DNA of 38,173 nucleotides from Microbacterium yannicii PS01. GTDB taxonomy: Bacteria > Actinomycetota > Actinomycetes > Actinomycetales > Microbacteriaceae. The position numbers and the translations under genes are program-made. Shown in pieces: positions 8,177 to 19,216 of this stretch. The notes beneath the pieces were generated by a model. It was not told where the DNA came from. It searched no databases and was given only the letters and a program-made list of their open reading frames with translations. The stretch spans positions 1 through 38,173 of the forward strand of contig NZ_CAJF01000033.1 in NCBI RefSeq assembly GCF_000304335.1, written 5' to 3'. Position 1 is the first letter of the stretch; each line of letters begins with the position of its first letter.

Positions 8177-9515
8177 CCTCGAGCGCGTCGGCCGTCGCGC
8201 CCGTGGCGACGGTCGCGAAGGCGGTGTAGCCGTCGGATGCCGCGCGCTCGAGCAGCGCCTTGAGGTTCTTGGTGCGCTGCTCCAGCCGCACCCGCGATCC
8301 TCGGGCGATCAGCGCGGCCTTGAGGGCGAGGAGCTCCCGCTCGGGCACGTCGCGGTCGTGCACCAGCACGACGGCGTCGGCAGCGGCATCCGCCCGCTCC
8401 TCGACGAGGTCGACGAGGCGTTCGAAGCCGATCGAGAAGCCGACCGCCGGAATGTCCTGCCCCAGGAAGCGGCCGATCATGCCGTCGTACCGGCCACCTC
8501 CGCCCAGGGAGTAGCCGACCGACGGGTGTGCGAGCTCGAAGATGGTGCCGGTGTAGTAGCCCATGCCGCGAACCAGGAACGGGTCGAAGGTGAGCGGGAT
8601 GTCGCCCGAGACTGTTTCTCCGGCAGCCGAGCGGTCTTCTCCGCTCGCTGCGTCGCCCTCTCCGGTCGCTGAGCCTGTCGAAGCGCGCGCGGCGGCGACC
8701 GACTCGCCGATGCCCACGAGGTGCGCCACGATGTCATCGGGCGCGCCCTCGGGCAGGGCTTTGCGGATCTGGCGCTCGCCGTAGGGGTGGTACTCCAGCG
8801 TCTGCGGGCGGTTCAGGTACTTCTCGAACGCGTCGACGGCGGCCGTCGTCGCGTCGCGCTCACGCAGCTCGGCGACCACGCCGGACGGACCGATCTTGTC
8901 GAGCTTGTCGATCGTGATGAGCACGCCCGGCCGCTCGTCCGCGTCGAAGCCGAAACTGTCGAGCATCCAGTCCAGGGCGCGGCGATCGTTGATGCGCACG
9001 CTTCCGCCCTCGAGCGCCAGGGCATCGAGAGTGTCGAGAGTAGCGACGACCAGCTCCGCCTCGGCACGAGCGGAGGCGTCTCCGATGATGTCGATGTCGC
9101 ACTGGACGAACTGGCGATAGCGGCCCTTCTGCGGGCGCTCCGCACGCCAGACCGGAGCGATCTGGATCGAGCGGAAGACACTGGGCAGCTGACCGCGGTT
9201 GGTCGCGTAGAACCGCGCGAGCGGAACCGTGAGGTCGTACCGCAGGCCCAGATCCGTGAGCGCCGACGCGTCGTCGGCGGCCGACCGGATCGCGTCCGCG
9301 TCGAGCCCGCGCTTGAGCACGTTGTACGCGAGCTTCTCGTTGTCCCCGCCGATGCCGGCGTGCAGGCGCGCGTGCTCCTCCATCACCGGCGTCTCGATCT
9401 CGTCGAACCCGTGGACGCGGTAGCGCTCGCGGATCACGGCGAGCACGCGCTCGCGACGGGCCTTCTCGGCGGGGAGGAAGTCGCGCATGCCGCGCGGCGG
9501 GTTCACGGATGCCAC
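8160..9515 (-). CDS. hisS: histidine--tRNA ligase with in-frame linker insertion
   Basis: Histidyl-tRNA synthetase (451 residues) charges tRNA-His. Motif 1 region PPRGMRDFLPAEKARRE, motif 2 VWRAERPQKGRYRQFVQCD, the histidine-specific VRGMGYYTGTIFE and the motif 3 segment AVGFSIGFERLVDL are all present. The C-terminal anticodon-binding domain follows (VVLVHDRDVPERELLALK). Start is GTG 9515 (VASVNPPRG), with GGAAGAA about 10 nt upstream. Residues of about 277-304 form a Ser/Gly/Glu/Ala-rich linker (ARASTGSATGEGDAAS...) between the body and the YYTG motif. Its DNA contains a string resembling a dispersed repeat. The gene is 41 nt downstream of mazG on the same strand. Confidence 0.96.
   Translation of the reverse strand: MASVNPPRGMRDFLPAEKARRERVLAVIRERYRVHGFDEIETPVMEEHARLHAGIGGDNEKLAYNVLKRGLDADAIRSAADDASALTDLGLRYDLTVPLARFYATNRGQLPSVFRSIQIAPVWRAERPQKGRYRQFVQCDIDIIGDASARAEAELVVATLDTLDALALEGGSVRINDRRALDWMLDSFGFDADERPGVLITIDKLDKIGPSGVVAELRERDATTAAVDAFEKYLNRPQTLEYHPYGERQIRKALPEGAPDDIVAHLVGIGESVAAARASTGSATGEGDAASGEDRSAAGETVSGDIPLTFDPFLVRGMGYYTGTIFELAHPSVGYSLGGGGRYDGMIGRFLGQDIPAVGFSIGFERLVDLVEERADAAADAVVLVHDRDVPERELLALKAALIARGSRVRLEQRTKNLKALLERAASDGYTAFATVATGATADALEVKPLS
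8664..8685 (-). repeat. Repeat-like string inside hisS
   Basis: On the minus strand this reads CGCTTCGACAGGCTCAGCGA followed by CC. From memory, it resembles the TTCGACAGGCTCA / TTCGACAAGCTCA dispersed repeats that occur in many high-GC bacterial genomes. Here it is translated in frame as part of the extra linker of HisRS. Only one copy is present in this window. Confidence 0.5.
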
Positions 9516-9556
9516 GCCAGTATTCTTCCAGGTCGGCTCCGGTCGCCTGTCACGGG

Positions 9557-10219
9557 TCAGTCCTGCACGGGAGCCGACTCCGCCTGGCGAACCTCGGCGG
9601 TCAGGCGACGCAGGCGCTCGCGCAGCGCGCGCTCGGCGTCCCAACCGCGGGCCCGCGCGCCCGCCACGAGGGCGAGAAGGGCGTCGCCGAGCTCGTCCTC
9701 GGTCTGCACTTCGCCGGAGTCGGCGACCGGGAGCGCCACCGCCGCCTGGGCGGCCCTGCCCACGAGCTTCTGGGCGAGCGCGAGCGACGGCATCCGCTCG
9801 CTCACGCCGTCGAGCACGCTCGTGCGCTCGCTCTTCTCCGCGGCCTTCGCGGCGTTCCAGTGGATCAGGACCTCTTCGGGTGTCGTGGCGACGGCGTCGC
9901 CGAAGACGTGCGGATGCCGCCTCACCATCTTGTCGGTGAGTCCCCGTGCGACGTCGTCGATGTCGAAGGGGTCCTCGAGATCGCGGGAGGCGATCTCGGC
10001 GTGGAACAGCACCTGCCACAGCAGATCGCCGAGCTCTTCGCGCAGTTCGGCGCGCGAGCCCTCCTCGACCGCATCGATCAGTTCGGCGCTCTCTTCGACG
10101 AGGTACGGCACCAGCGCGCGGTGGTCGATCTGCTGCGTCCACACGCAGCGATCCCGCACCGCCCTCATCGTGTCGGCCGCTTCGCGCAGCGCATCCGACG
10201 CCCCCGCGGTCTCGGTCAT
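9557..10219 (-). CDS. mazG: MazG-family nucleoside triphosphate pyrophosphohydrolase
   Basis: MazG hydrolyses NTPs and dNTPs to monophosphate and pyrophosphate and is thought to cleanse the nucleotide pool. The 220 residues show the all-alpha MazG signature: LVEESAELIDAVEEG (EExxE metal ligands) and LREELGDLLWQVLFHAEIAS (ExxD-type ligands). These are followed by the DKMVRRHPHVFGD segment typical of this family. The second half (LGDALLALVAGARARGWDAE) looks like a partial second MazG-type repeat. The ATG overlaps the nhaA stop by 3 nt (ATGA), so the two are coupled. In many actinobacteria mazG lies between mfd and eno, as it does here in a more spread-out form. Confidence 0.95.
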   Translation of the reverse strand: MTETAGASDALREAADTMRAVRDRCVWTQQIDHRALVPYLVEESAELIDAVEEGSRAELREELGDLLWQVLFHAEIASRDLEDPFDIDDVARGLTDKMVRRHPHVFGDAVATTPEEVLIHWNAAKAAEKSERTSVLDGVSERMPSLALAQKLVGRAAQAAVALPVADSGEVQTEDELGDALLALVAGARARGWDAERALRERLRRLTAEVRQAESAPVQD

Positions 10220-11412
10220 GCGATCTGGCCCTTCTGCTCGTCCATGCGCGGCAGCTCATCGTCGCGCGACGAGGGATCGATTCGCCGGTAGTGACGCGCG
10301 CGGAGCGCGACCAGGATCGCCGCCAGGACGATGGAGATCATCGAGCCGCCGAGCACGCCGAGCGTCGCCTCGTCGCGGATCAGGGGGTCGCCGGCGAACG
10401 CCAGTTCGGAGAGCAGGAGCGAAACCGTGAAGCCGATGCCCCCGAGAGCCCCGGCGGCGACGAGGTCGGCGAACGACAGATGCGGGGCCGCACCACGATT
10501 TCCGATGCGCAGCGAGATCCAGCCGGCGACCGAGATGCCGATGATCTTGCCGACCGGCAGCGCCACGAGGATGCCCCAGAACGCCGGCGAGAGCTCAGAC
10601 GGCGAGACAGCGGGAATCACGACGAGCGCGGCCGAGAACGCGAACAGCGGCAGCACGATCCCGTTCACCCAGGGCTCCAGCTCATGACGGGCGCGCAGGG
10701 CGGGCTGCTGCGCCATCGCCAGTCCCAGAGCCACGCCTGCGATGGTCGCATGCACTCCCGAGAGGTACACGAGGACCCACGTGGCGACCGCGAGCAGGAC
10801 GAGCACGATCGCGATCGGGATGCGGCCGCGCGTGTCGAGCTGACGGCTCAGGATGCCGAAGACGATCACCGCCACTCCGGCCAGCGCGAGGAGGCCGATG
10901 TTGACGTCGTCGGTGAAGAGCACGGCGATGAACACGATCCCGACGATGTCGTCGAGGATCGCCAGTGCCAGCAGGAAGATGCGGATGCCCGAAGGAAGGC
11001 CCTTGCCGAACACGGCGAGCACACCCAGCGCGAAAGCGATGTCGGTCGCTGTAGGGATCGGCCACCCGTCGCCGGCGTCGGACCCCGCAGCGAAGAGAAG
11101 GAACACGGCGATCGGGACGAGCACGCCGCCCGCCGCCGCGATCGCGGGTTGCAGCGCCTTGCGCGCCGAGTTCAGCTCGCCGTTGGTGAGTTCGAACTGC
11201 AGCTCGACCGCCACGATGAAGAAGAAGACGGCGAGAAGACCGTCCTGCACCCAGTGCCCGACCGACATCTCGAACACGCCGGGGATGCCCAGGTAGGTGT
11301 CCTTCACCTCCGCGATCGCGGGCCCCACGGGTGAGTTGGCGAGCACCAGGGCGAGAACCGCGGAGATCAGGAGGACGATCGCCGGGAAACGGGCAGAGCG
11401 GAGCAGGGACAC
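10216..11412 (-). CDS. nhaA: Na+/H+ antiporter NhaA
   Basis: NhaA (398 residues) exchanges external protons for internal sodium and supports pH and salt homeostasis at the cytoplasmic membrane. About 12 hydrophobic segments are seen. The catalytic elements are intact: TATDIAFALGVLAVFG (TM IV Asp) and FLLALAILDDIVGIVFIAVL (the paired TM V Asp residues). The start is GTG 11412 (VSLLRSARFPAIVLL), with AAAGGA 7 nt upstream. A longer frame to 11559 exists, but it lacks membrane or family features. Its stop overlaps the mazG start by 3 nt. A TAGACT -10 lies about 80 nt upstream. Confidence 0.95.
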   Translation of the reverse strand: MSLLRSARFPAIVLLISAVLALVLANSPVGPAIAEVKDTYLGIPGVFEMSVGHWVQDGLLAVFFFIVAVELQFELTNGELNSARKALQPAIAAAGGVLVPIAVFLLFAAGSDAGDGWPIPTATDIAFALGVLAVFGKGLPSGIRIFLLALAILDDIVGIVFIAVLFTDDVNIGLLALAGVAVIVFGILSRQLDTRGRIPIAIVLVLLAVATWVLVYLSGVHATIAGVALGLAMAQQPALRARHELEPWVNGIVLPLFAFSAALVVIPAVSPSELSPAFWGILVALPVGKIIGISVAGWISLRIGNRGAAPHLSFADLVAAGALGGIGFTVSLLLSELAFAGDPLIRDEATLGVLGGSMISIVLAAILVALRARHYRRIDPSSRDDELPRMDEQKGQIA

Positions 11413-11489
11413 GCGGGTCCTTTCGTCGGGGTCGGCAGGTCGCGCCACAGCGCATCGCCGACCAGACTTCCCGGCACACCAGTCCGCCG

Positions 11490-11495
11490 AGTCTA
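11490..11495 (-). promoter_or_regulatory. Probable -10 element (TAGACT) for nhaA-mazG-hisS
   Basis: TAGACT followed by CGGC reads on the minus strand in the 178-bp nhaA/ppc divergent region. It implies a leader of about 70 nt. Whether nhaA, mazG and hisS form one transcript is inferred from their tight spacing. Confidence 0.45.
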
Positions 11496-11578
11496 CCGAG
11501 GTCCGCTCCGATCCCGCCGTCCGGGGAGCCACGTCGTCATACAGCGACCGTCGGCACATCGGCGCTGTGGCTCGCCGT

Positions 11579-11584
11579 TAGCCT
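11579..11584 (+). promoter_or_regulatory. -10 element of ppc (leaderless)
   Basis: TAGCCT is separated from the ATG at 11591 by the 6 nt GGAGGA. That sextet resembles a Shine-Dalgarno sequence but abuts the start codon too closely. The spacing instead fits transcription starting at the ATG. Confidence 0.55.
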
Positions 11585-11590
11585 GGAGGA

Positions 11591-14293
11591 ATGCGCGAAC
11601 TCACCCGGACCGAAGCGATCGACCTCGTGGGGCGATTCGAGGCCGAGCAGGAGATTCCGGAGCGCATGCGGGCCGATGTGCGCATGCTGGGCACGCTGCT
11701 CGGGCGCGTGCTGCGCGAGAGCGGCTCCCCGGGGCTCTACGAGGACGTCGAACGGCTCCGCATCGCGACGATCCAGGCCTATACCGACGAGACTCCCGAG
11801 GCGTTCGCCCGGGCGGCGGCCATCGCCGATTCCTTCACCGTCGAGCGCGCCGACGAGGTCGCCCGCGCGTTCACCGCCTACTTCCATCTCGTGAACCTCG
11901 CCGAGGAGCACCAGCGCGTCCGCATCCTGCGCGAGCGCGACGGGCGCCCCGACCGCGAGCGCGCCACCGACTCGGTCGCCGCGGCGTTCGTTCGGCTCGC
12001 CGCCGAGGTCGGCGACGACACGGCTCTCCGACACCTGCAGAACATGCGCTTCCACCCGGTGTTCACCGCTCATCCCACCGAGGCGCGCCGCCGTGCGGTC
12101 TCGTCGAGCATCCGCCGCCTGGCCGCCCTCCTCGAAGAGCACGAGGCATCTCAGCGCAACGGCGCGGACGAGCGCCGCGCCGAGCGGCGCATGCTCGAGG
12201 AGGTCGACACGCTCTGGCGCACCGCGCCGCTGCGCGCCGAGAAGCCGTCACCCGTCGACGAGGTCCGCGCCGTGATGGCCGTCTTCGACGAGACGCTGTA
12301 CACCGCCGTCCCTCACGTCTACCGGCGCGTCGACGACGCGCTGCAGGGCCCCGGGGCCGGCGGACGCGCCCCCGTCGTGCGGCCGTTCGTCCGCGTCGGC
12401 TCGTGGGTCGGCGGCGATCGCGACGGCAATCCGTTCGTCACGGCGTCCGTCACGCGCAAGGCCGCGAAGATCGCCAGCGAGCACGTCCTATTGGGACTCG
12501 AGCGCACCACCAGCCGCATCGGCCGCACGCTCACGCTCGACGCGACGACCACGCCGCCGAGCACCGCGCTGCTGACACTGTGGCAGCGCCTGAGGGCCGC
12601 CGACGAGGACGCGGCGAAGGAGATCGCCAAGCGCTCCCCCGACGAGCCGCACCGCCGAATCCTGCTGATGATCGCGCGGCGGATCGACGCGACGCGGGAG
12701 CGGAACGCCGACCTCGCCTATCGCGACCCGGAGCACCTACTGGCGGATCTGCGCGTCGTGCAGGACTCGCTCGTCCAGGCCGGCGCCCCCCGGCACGCCT
12801 ACGGGCACCTGCAGCAGCTGCTATGGCAGGTCGAGACGTACGGCTTCCACCTCACCGAGCTCGAGGTCCGCCAGCACTCCGCCGTGCACGCGAAGGTCCT
12901 CGCCGAGCTGGACGCCGCGGCCGAGGCGGTCGCCGGCGGCTCCGTGCCCGCCTCGCGCAGCGAGCTCGCGGAAGAGGTGCTCGACGTCATCCGCACCATC
13001 GCCTTCCTTCAGGAGCGCTACGGACCCCGTGCCGCCGGCCGCTACGTCGTGTCGTTCACGCAATCCGCCGATGACCTCGCCGCCGTCCATCGTCTGGCGC
13101 GCTACGCCGTCGGCCCTGACGGCACTCCCCCGGTGCTGGATGTGGTGCCGCTGTTCGAGACGTTCGCCGACCTGCAGGCCGCCCCCCGCATCCTCGCCGA
13201 GATTGCGCTGCACCCCGAGTTCGCCGCACGCCTGGAGGCGACCGGGCGCCGGCTGGAGGTCATGCTCGGCTACTCCGATTCGTCGAAGGACGTCGGACCG
13301 GTCGCCGCGAACCTGGCCCTCTACGAGGCACAGGCGGCCATCTCGGGCTGGGCCCGCGACAACCGCATCGAGCTCACCCTCTTCCACGGCCGCGGAGGAG
13401 CGCTCGGCCGCGGCGGCGGACCGGCGAACTCCGCCATCCTCGCGCAGCCGCCGCACTCCGTCGACGGACGGTTCAAGCTCACCGAGCAGGGCGAGGTGAT
13501 CTTCGCCCGCTACGGCGATCCTGCGATCGCGATGCGTCACATCGACCAGGTCGCGGCGGCGATCCTGCTCGCGTCGGCCCCATCGAACGAGGAGCGCAAC
13601 CGCGCGGCCGCCGAGCGGTACGCCCACGTCGCGGCCACGATGGACGCGGCGTCCCGCGAGCGCTTCTTCTCGCTCGTGAAGGCTCCGGGCTTCGCGCCGT
13701 GGTTCGCACGCGTGACGCCGATGGAAGAGATCGGGCTGCTCGCCCTCGGCTCGCGGCCCGCGCGACGCGGCCTGTCGGTCGAATCGCTCGAAGACCTCCG
13801 CGCCATCCCGTGGGTGTTCGCGTGGACCCAGGCCCGCATCAACCTGGCCGGATGGTTCGGCCTCGGCACCGCCCTCGAGGCGGTCGGCGACGAGGCCCTG
13901 CTGCAGCGGGGCTACGAGGAGTGGCCGCTCTTGCGCACACTCGTCGACAACGTCGCCATGAGCCTGGCGAAGGCCGACGACCGCATCGCACGCCACTACC
14001 TCGAACTGGGCGACCGCGACGATCTCGCCGCCCTCGTCCGCGACGAGATGGCACTCACCCGCTCGTGGGTGATCCGCGTCACCGGCGGCACCGAGCTGCT
14101 GGGCAACAAGCCGGTGCTCCAGCGTGCGGTCAAGATGCGCAGCCCCTATGTCGACGCCCTCTCGCTGCTGCAGCTGCGGGCGCTCCGGGCGCTGCGCGAC
14201 ACGCCCGAGGGCGCGCCGCTCGACCCCGAGCAGCAGCGCCTGCTGCTGCTGTCCGTCTCGGGCGTGGCCGCGGGACTCCAGAACACGGGCTGA
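11591..14293 (+). CDS. ppc: phosphoenolpyruvate carboxylase
   Basis: PEP carboxylase (900 residues) makes oxaloacetate from PEP and bicarbonate to refill the citric acid cycle. The catalytic His motif VFTAHPTEARRR is at about residue 161. The VGGDRDGNPFVT motif is near 274 and GYSDSSKDVGP near 559. The Gly-rich loop FHGRGGALGRGGGP is near 597 and the invariant C-terminal QNTG closes the protein. All are intact and the length is typical. Similarity to other actinobacterial enzymes would begin near MRADVRMLG, so about 25 residues are an extra N-terminus. The probable leaderless promoter supports the ATG at 11591. It is divergent from nhaA. Confidence 0.98.
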   Translation: MRELTRTEAIDLVGRFEAEQEIPERMRADVRMLGTLLGRVLRESGSPGLYEDVERLRIATIQAYTDETPEAFARAAAIADSFTVERADEVARAFTAYFHLVNLAEEHQRVRILRERDGRPDRERATDSVAAAFVRLAAEVGDDTALRHLQNMRFHPVFTAHPTEARRRAVSSSIRRLAALLEEHEASQRNGADERRAERRMLEEVDTLWRTAPLRAEKPSPVDEVRAVMAVFDETLYTAVPHVYRRVDDALQGPGAGGRAPVVRPFVRVGSWVGGDRDGNPFVTASVTRKAAKIASEHVLLGLERTTSRIGRTLTLDATTTPPSTALLTLWQRLRAADEDAAKEIAKRSPDEPHRRILLMIARRIDATRERNADLAYRDPEHLLADLRVVQDSLVQAGAPRHAYGHLQQLLWQVETYGFHLTELEVRQHSAVHAKVLAELDAAAEAVAGGSVPASRSELAEEVLDVIRTIAFLQERYGPRAAGRYVVSFTQSADDLAAVHRLARYAVGPDGTPPVLDVVPLFETFADLQAAPRILAEIALHPEFAARLEATGRRLEVMLGYSDSSKDVGPVAANLALYEAQAAISGWARDNRIELTLFHGRGGALGRGGGPANSAILAQPPHSVDGRFKLTEQGEVIFARYGDPAIAMRHIDQVAAAILLASAPSNEERNRAAAERYAHVAATMDAASRERFFSLVKAPGFAPWFARVTPMEEIGLLALGSRPARRGLSVESLEDLRAIPWVFAWTQARINLAGWFGLGTALEAVGDEALLQRGYEEWPLLRTLVDNVAMSLAKADDRIARHYLELGDRDDLAALVRDEMALTRSWVIRVTGGTELLGNKPVLQRAVKMRSPYVDALSLLQLRALRALRDTPEGAPLDPEQQRLLLLSVSGVAAGLQNTG

Positions 14294-14374
14294 TCCCGCG
14301 CTCGTCCGGAACCCGCGCCCCAAGGGAACACCGGCGACACGCGCGTCGCTGCGGCGACGGCCGTGCCGCGGGGT

Positions 14375-14380
14375 TACCGT
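14375..14380 (+). promoter_or_regulatory. -10 element of the zinc-ribbon gene (leaderless)
   Basis: TACCGT lies 6 nt before the ATG at 14387. A short hairpin (CGTCGC-TGCG-GCGACG) just upstream may end ppc transcription, but it is weak. Confidence 0.5.
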
Positions 14381-14386
14381 GGCGTC

Positions 14387-14557
14387 ATGGCACGGATCGT
14401 CGTAGCCGAGATATGTCCCGGGTGCTCGTCGCTCGATGTGCGGGCGACGGAGCCCCGGTGGTTCCGCGTCGAGTTCGACCGACGAGGCGACCTCGACGAC
14501 GGCTGGGTGGAGCACCTCGAGTTCGAGTGCCGCGACTGCCGGCTCGTGTGGGACTGA
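14387..14557 (+). CDS. Small zinc-ribbon-like protein (56 aa)
   Basis: This short protein of unknown function has two knuckles, CPGC near residue 10 and CRDC near residue 49. They flank a beta-rich middle (PRWFRVEFDRRGDLDDGW), the layout of a zinc ribbon. I do not recognise a family. The evidence that it is real is the paired CxxC knuckles, a start codon 6 nt after TACCGT, and a hairpin 13 nt after its stop. It lies 93 nt downstream of ppc on the same strand and faces the convergent hexapeptide-repeat gene. A role in nucleic-acid or protein binding is possible but unsupported. Confidence 0.7.
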   Translation: MARIVVAEICPGCSSLDVRATEPRWFRVEFDRRGDLDDGWVEHLEFECRDCRLVWD

Positions 14558-16726
<2,169 letters not shown>

Positions 16727-16756
16727 ACCCGTCGATCCGTCCGCCCGTGCGCGGGG

Positions 16757-17473
16757 TCAGACGCTCTCGGCCACGCTCCGGACCTGCTTCCGCCCCAGCA
16801 TGAGGGGGAGCCCGCGGCCGACGATCGCGAAGGTGTTCCCCAGCCGCTGGTACCAGGCCGGCGAGCGCAGCGGTGGGAGCGGGTCGTCGATGTCGGCCAC
16901 GTCGACGAAGTAGGCGCGGACGCTGCCGATCCCCTCGAGGTCGGGCGTGATCTCTTCCACGCGCTCGGGCAGCACGGCCTGCCCGGAGGCGAAGAGCTCT
17001 TCGCTGAGCAGCACGTACTCCGGGATGGCCACCGGATTCTTCAGGAGGCGGTGCACGAGGATCACGTCGATGCCGACGAGCTTCCGGCGTCCGCGAATGC
17101 TCTGGACCGCGACATCACCCACGTGCGCCACGAATTTCAGCTTCAGGTTGCCGATCTCTCGGCATCCGCCGCAGGGGCACAGGTTGGTCGCGACGTCTTC
17201 GCGCTCGCGATGGAACGCCCGGTGCATGGCGACGACGACACGGAGGAGCTCCGCCACAGCAGCGTTCGGGTCGCCCCCGCCGTCGCGACGCGACAGGAAC
17301 GCGGCGTCGCCCTCGATCTCGATGAGGTCGAACCCACGGGCAGCGTCGACGATGCTCTCGAGCATGCGGGCCGTGCCGACCTCGGCGTGGGCGAGATTCA
17401 TCCGGTGCGTGCGCATGTACTCCGTGTAGCCGCCGATGTCGGCGATCAGCAGGACCGCGCGCTCGGATGTCAT
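16757..17473 (-). CDS. DUF2652 class III cyclase-fold protein
   Basis: This 238-residue protein resembles the DUF2652 family, related to class III nucleotide cyclases. Both metal-binding Asp positions of cyclases appear: LLIADIGGYTEYMRTH (about residue 12) and IEIEGDAAFLS (about residue 55). The motif that normally reads VNxAxR is here GIDVILVHRLLKN, so the transition-state Asn is replaced and cyclase activity is uncertain. A Cys cluster, CPCGGCREIG near residue 98, may bind a metal; I believe it is typical of this family. It lies 49 nt downstream of a transporter with a cyclic-nucleotide-binding domain, on the same strand, with no clear terminator between them. Confidence 0.85.
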   Translation of the reverse strand: MTSERAVLLIADIGGYTEYMRTHRMNLAHAEVGTARMLESIVDAARGFDLIEIEGDAAFLSRRDGGGDPNAAVAELLRVVVAMHRAFHREREDVATNLCPCGGCREIGNLKLKFVAHVGDVAVQSIRGRRKLVGIDVILVHRLLKNPVAIPEYVLLSEELFASGQAVLPERVEEITPDLEGIGSVRAYFVDVADIDDPLPPLRSPAWYQRLGNTFAIVGRGLPLMLGRKQVRSVAESV

Positions 17474-17522
17474 GCCTCACCGTCCCATCGATCGGCGCGG
17501 AGTACAACCACGATCCGGCGTC

Positions 17523-19210
17523 TCACGGCGCGGTCGGCTCGCCGAACGGCTCGCGCGGCGAATAGCGGCCGAGCTGATCGTCGACCGCGTCCGTCGCGGC
17601 CTTCGCGCTCGGCGTGAACCCGAGGACGACCGAGAGGAAGCGCTCCGACGGAAGGGCACGCAGCGTCAGCGGCGTGCGGGCGATGACGCTCGCCGTCCGT
17701 GGCGTGCGACGCAGCAGCGCGATCTCGCCGAACCCCTCCCCCGTCCGAGCACGGTCACCACGCTTCCGTCGCCGACGACGTCGGCCTCTCCGGATTCGAT
17801 CACGAAGTAGCGGTCGCCGACCTCGCCCTGGCGGAAGACCGTCCCGCCCGCCGGAACGGACACGCTCTCGAGGCCCCGGGCCAGCTGCTCGATCGCGGGC
17901 AGCGGCAGGGGCTGGAACATCGGCACCTCCTGCAGCAGATCGACCTCTTCGTCGAGCGCACCCACCGACTGGTCGAGCCGCCGGAGCCGTCGCCAGGCGG
18001 CGAGCGCCGCGAGGGGGCAGACCGCACCGATGGCGATCAGCGCGCCCTGGATTCCGAACAGCGCGATCGCGGCCGAGGCGAGGATCGCCCCGAGACCGAT
18101 CGAGACGGCGACGAGACTCTCCAGCACGCCGAACACGCGCGCGAGGACGTCATCCGGGGCGAGCCGCGCAATGAGTGTGAAGCCGGCGACATCGATGAGC
18201 GCGTTGCCGACGCCGACGAAGGCCAGCAGGACCAGGGCGGCCGCATGCTGCGGGAAAACGCCGATGAGCGCGATGGGCAGCCCCCACAGCGCGACGCCGA
18301 GCGCGAACCAGGCACCCAGGCGCGACGTCCCGACCAGCAGCGACGCCGCGAGCGAGCCGCCGACGGCGCCGACCCCGACGGCGGCCATGAGTGCGCCGAC
18401 GCCCGGGTCTCCGATGCCGAGAAGCTCGATGGCGACGACCACCGAGAACACCGTCAGCGCTCCGCGGGTCAGCGACTGCGCGGCGGCCAGCACGAGGATC
18501 AGCATCAGGTCCGGGCGATGTGCGACCGCGCGCAGCCCTTCGACGGCCTCCCGGACGAGATTCGGCCGCGGCGCTGCCGATACCCGCGGCGGGGCGTCGT
18601 AGCGCACGCGCACGAGGAGCAGTGCGGCCCAGAACGAGGCACCGGCGGCGACGGCGAAGACGACGGCGACGTCGGTGAAGGCCAGCAGCGCGGCGGCCAC
18701 GAGCGGACCCACGAGCGTCGCGACCGAGTCCAGCAGCCCGCGCACGACATTGGCGCTCGCCAGCTCGTGACCGGTGCGGCACAGCGTCGGCAGGAGCGCG
18801 GAATGCGCAGGACGGAAGAGGGTCGCGGCGATCGTCGAGAGCACCGCCAGCGCGTAGACGACGAAGATGGGACCCGAGAGGGCCACCATGAGTGCGGCGA
18901 CCGCGGTCGCGAGGCCGCGCAGGGTCGACACCACCACGAGGACCCGCTCACGGCGACCACGGTCGGCGAAGGGCGAGAGCAGCGGGGCCAGCAGCGCCGA
19001 GGGCACCATGCGCAGCAGACCGACCAGACCGAGCGCCAGCGCGCCGCCGTGATCGTAGGCGACGACGCCGAGCCCTACGGTGAACGCCCACTCGGCGGTC
19101 CACGCCCCGAGGAAGCTCAGCTGCGCACGACGAAGATTCGGATTGCGCCAGTTGCTCGTGAAGGCCGCACCGGCGTCGGCGATCCTGCTCCGGCGCGCGC
19201 GAGGGACCAT
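17523..19210 (-). pseudogene. MFS transporter with C-terminal cyclic-nucleotide-binding domain, 1-nt frameshift
   Basis: The N-terminal part of about 400 residues is an MFS-type transporter. It starts MVPRARRSRIADAG, with about 12 hydrophobic segments and the LSPFADRGRRERVLV loop between TM2 and TM3. A linker leads into a cNMP-binding domain (LLQEVPMFQPLPLPAIEQLA, VFRQGEVGDRYFVIESGEA). Reading then shifts at a G5 run (minus strand; 17738-17742). The zero frame gives 21 aberrant residues. A one-base gain, or a -1 slip, restores EGFGEIALLRRTPRTASV, the expected phosphate-binding cassette with its Arg, and runs to TGA at 17523 (562 residues in all). It could be a sequencing error, a fresh mutation or slippage. 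TATAGT lies 6 nt before the ATG at 19210. Confidence 0.85.
17738..17742 (-). other. Frameshift site in the cNMP-binding domain
   Basis: This is a five-C run on the plus strand (GGGGG in the gene). One more base here would join the two halves of the domain in frame, as R-G-E-G-F. The same sequence read with a -1 slip after CGG GGG also gives GAG GGG TTC. Confidence 0.8.
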
Positions 19211-19216
19211 GTCGCG

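Noticed and set aside
9516..10259. 5' extension of the hisS frame over mazG
   Set aside because: The extra residues are the out-of-frame shadow of mazG; GTG 9515 begins the proper HisRS N-terminus.
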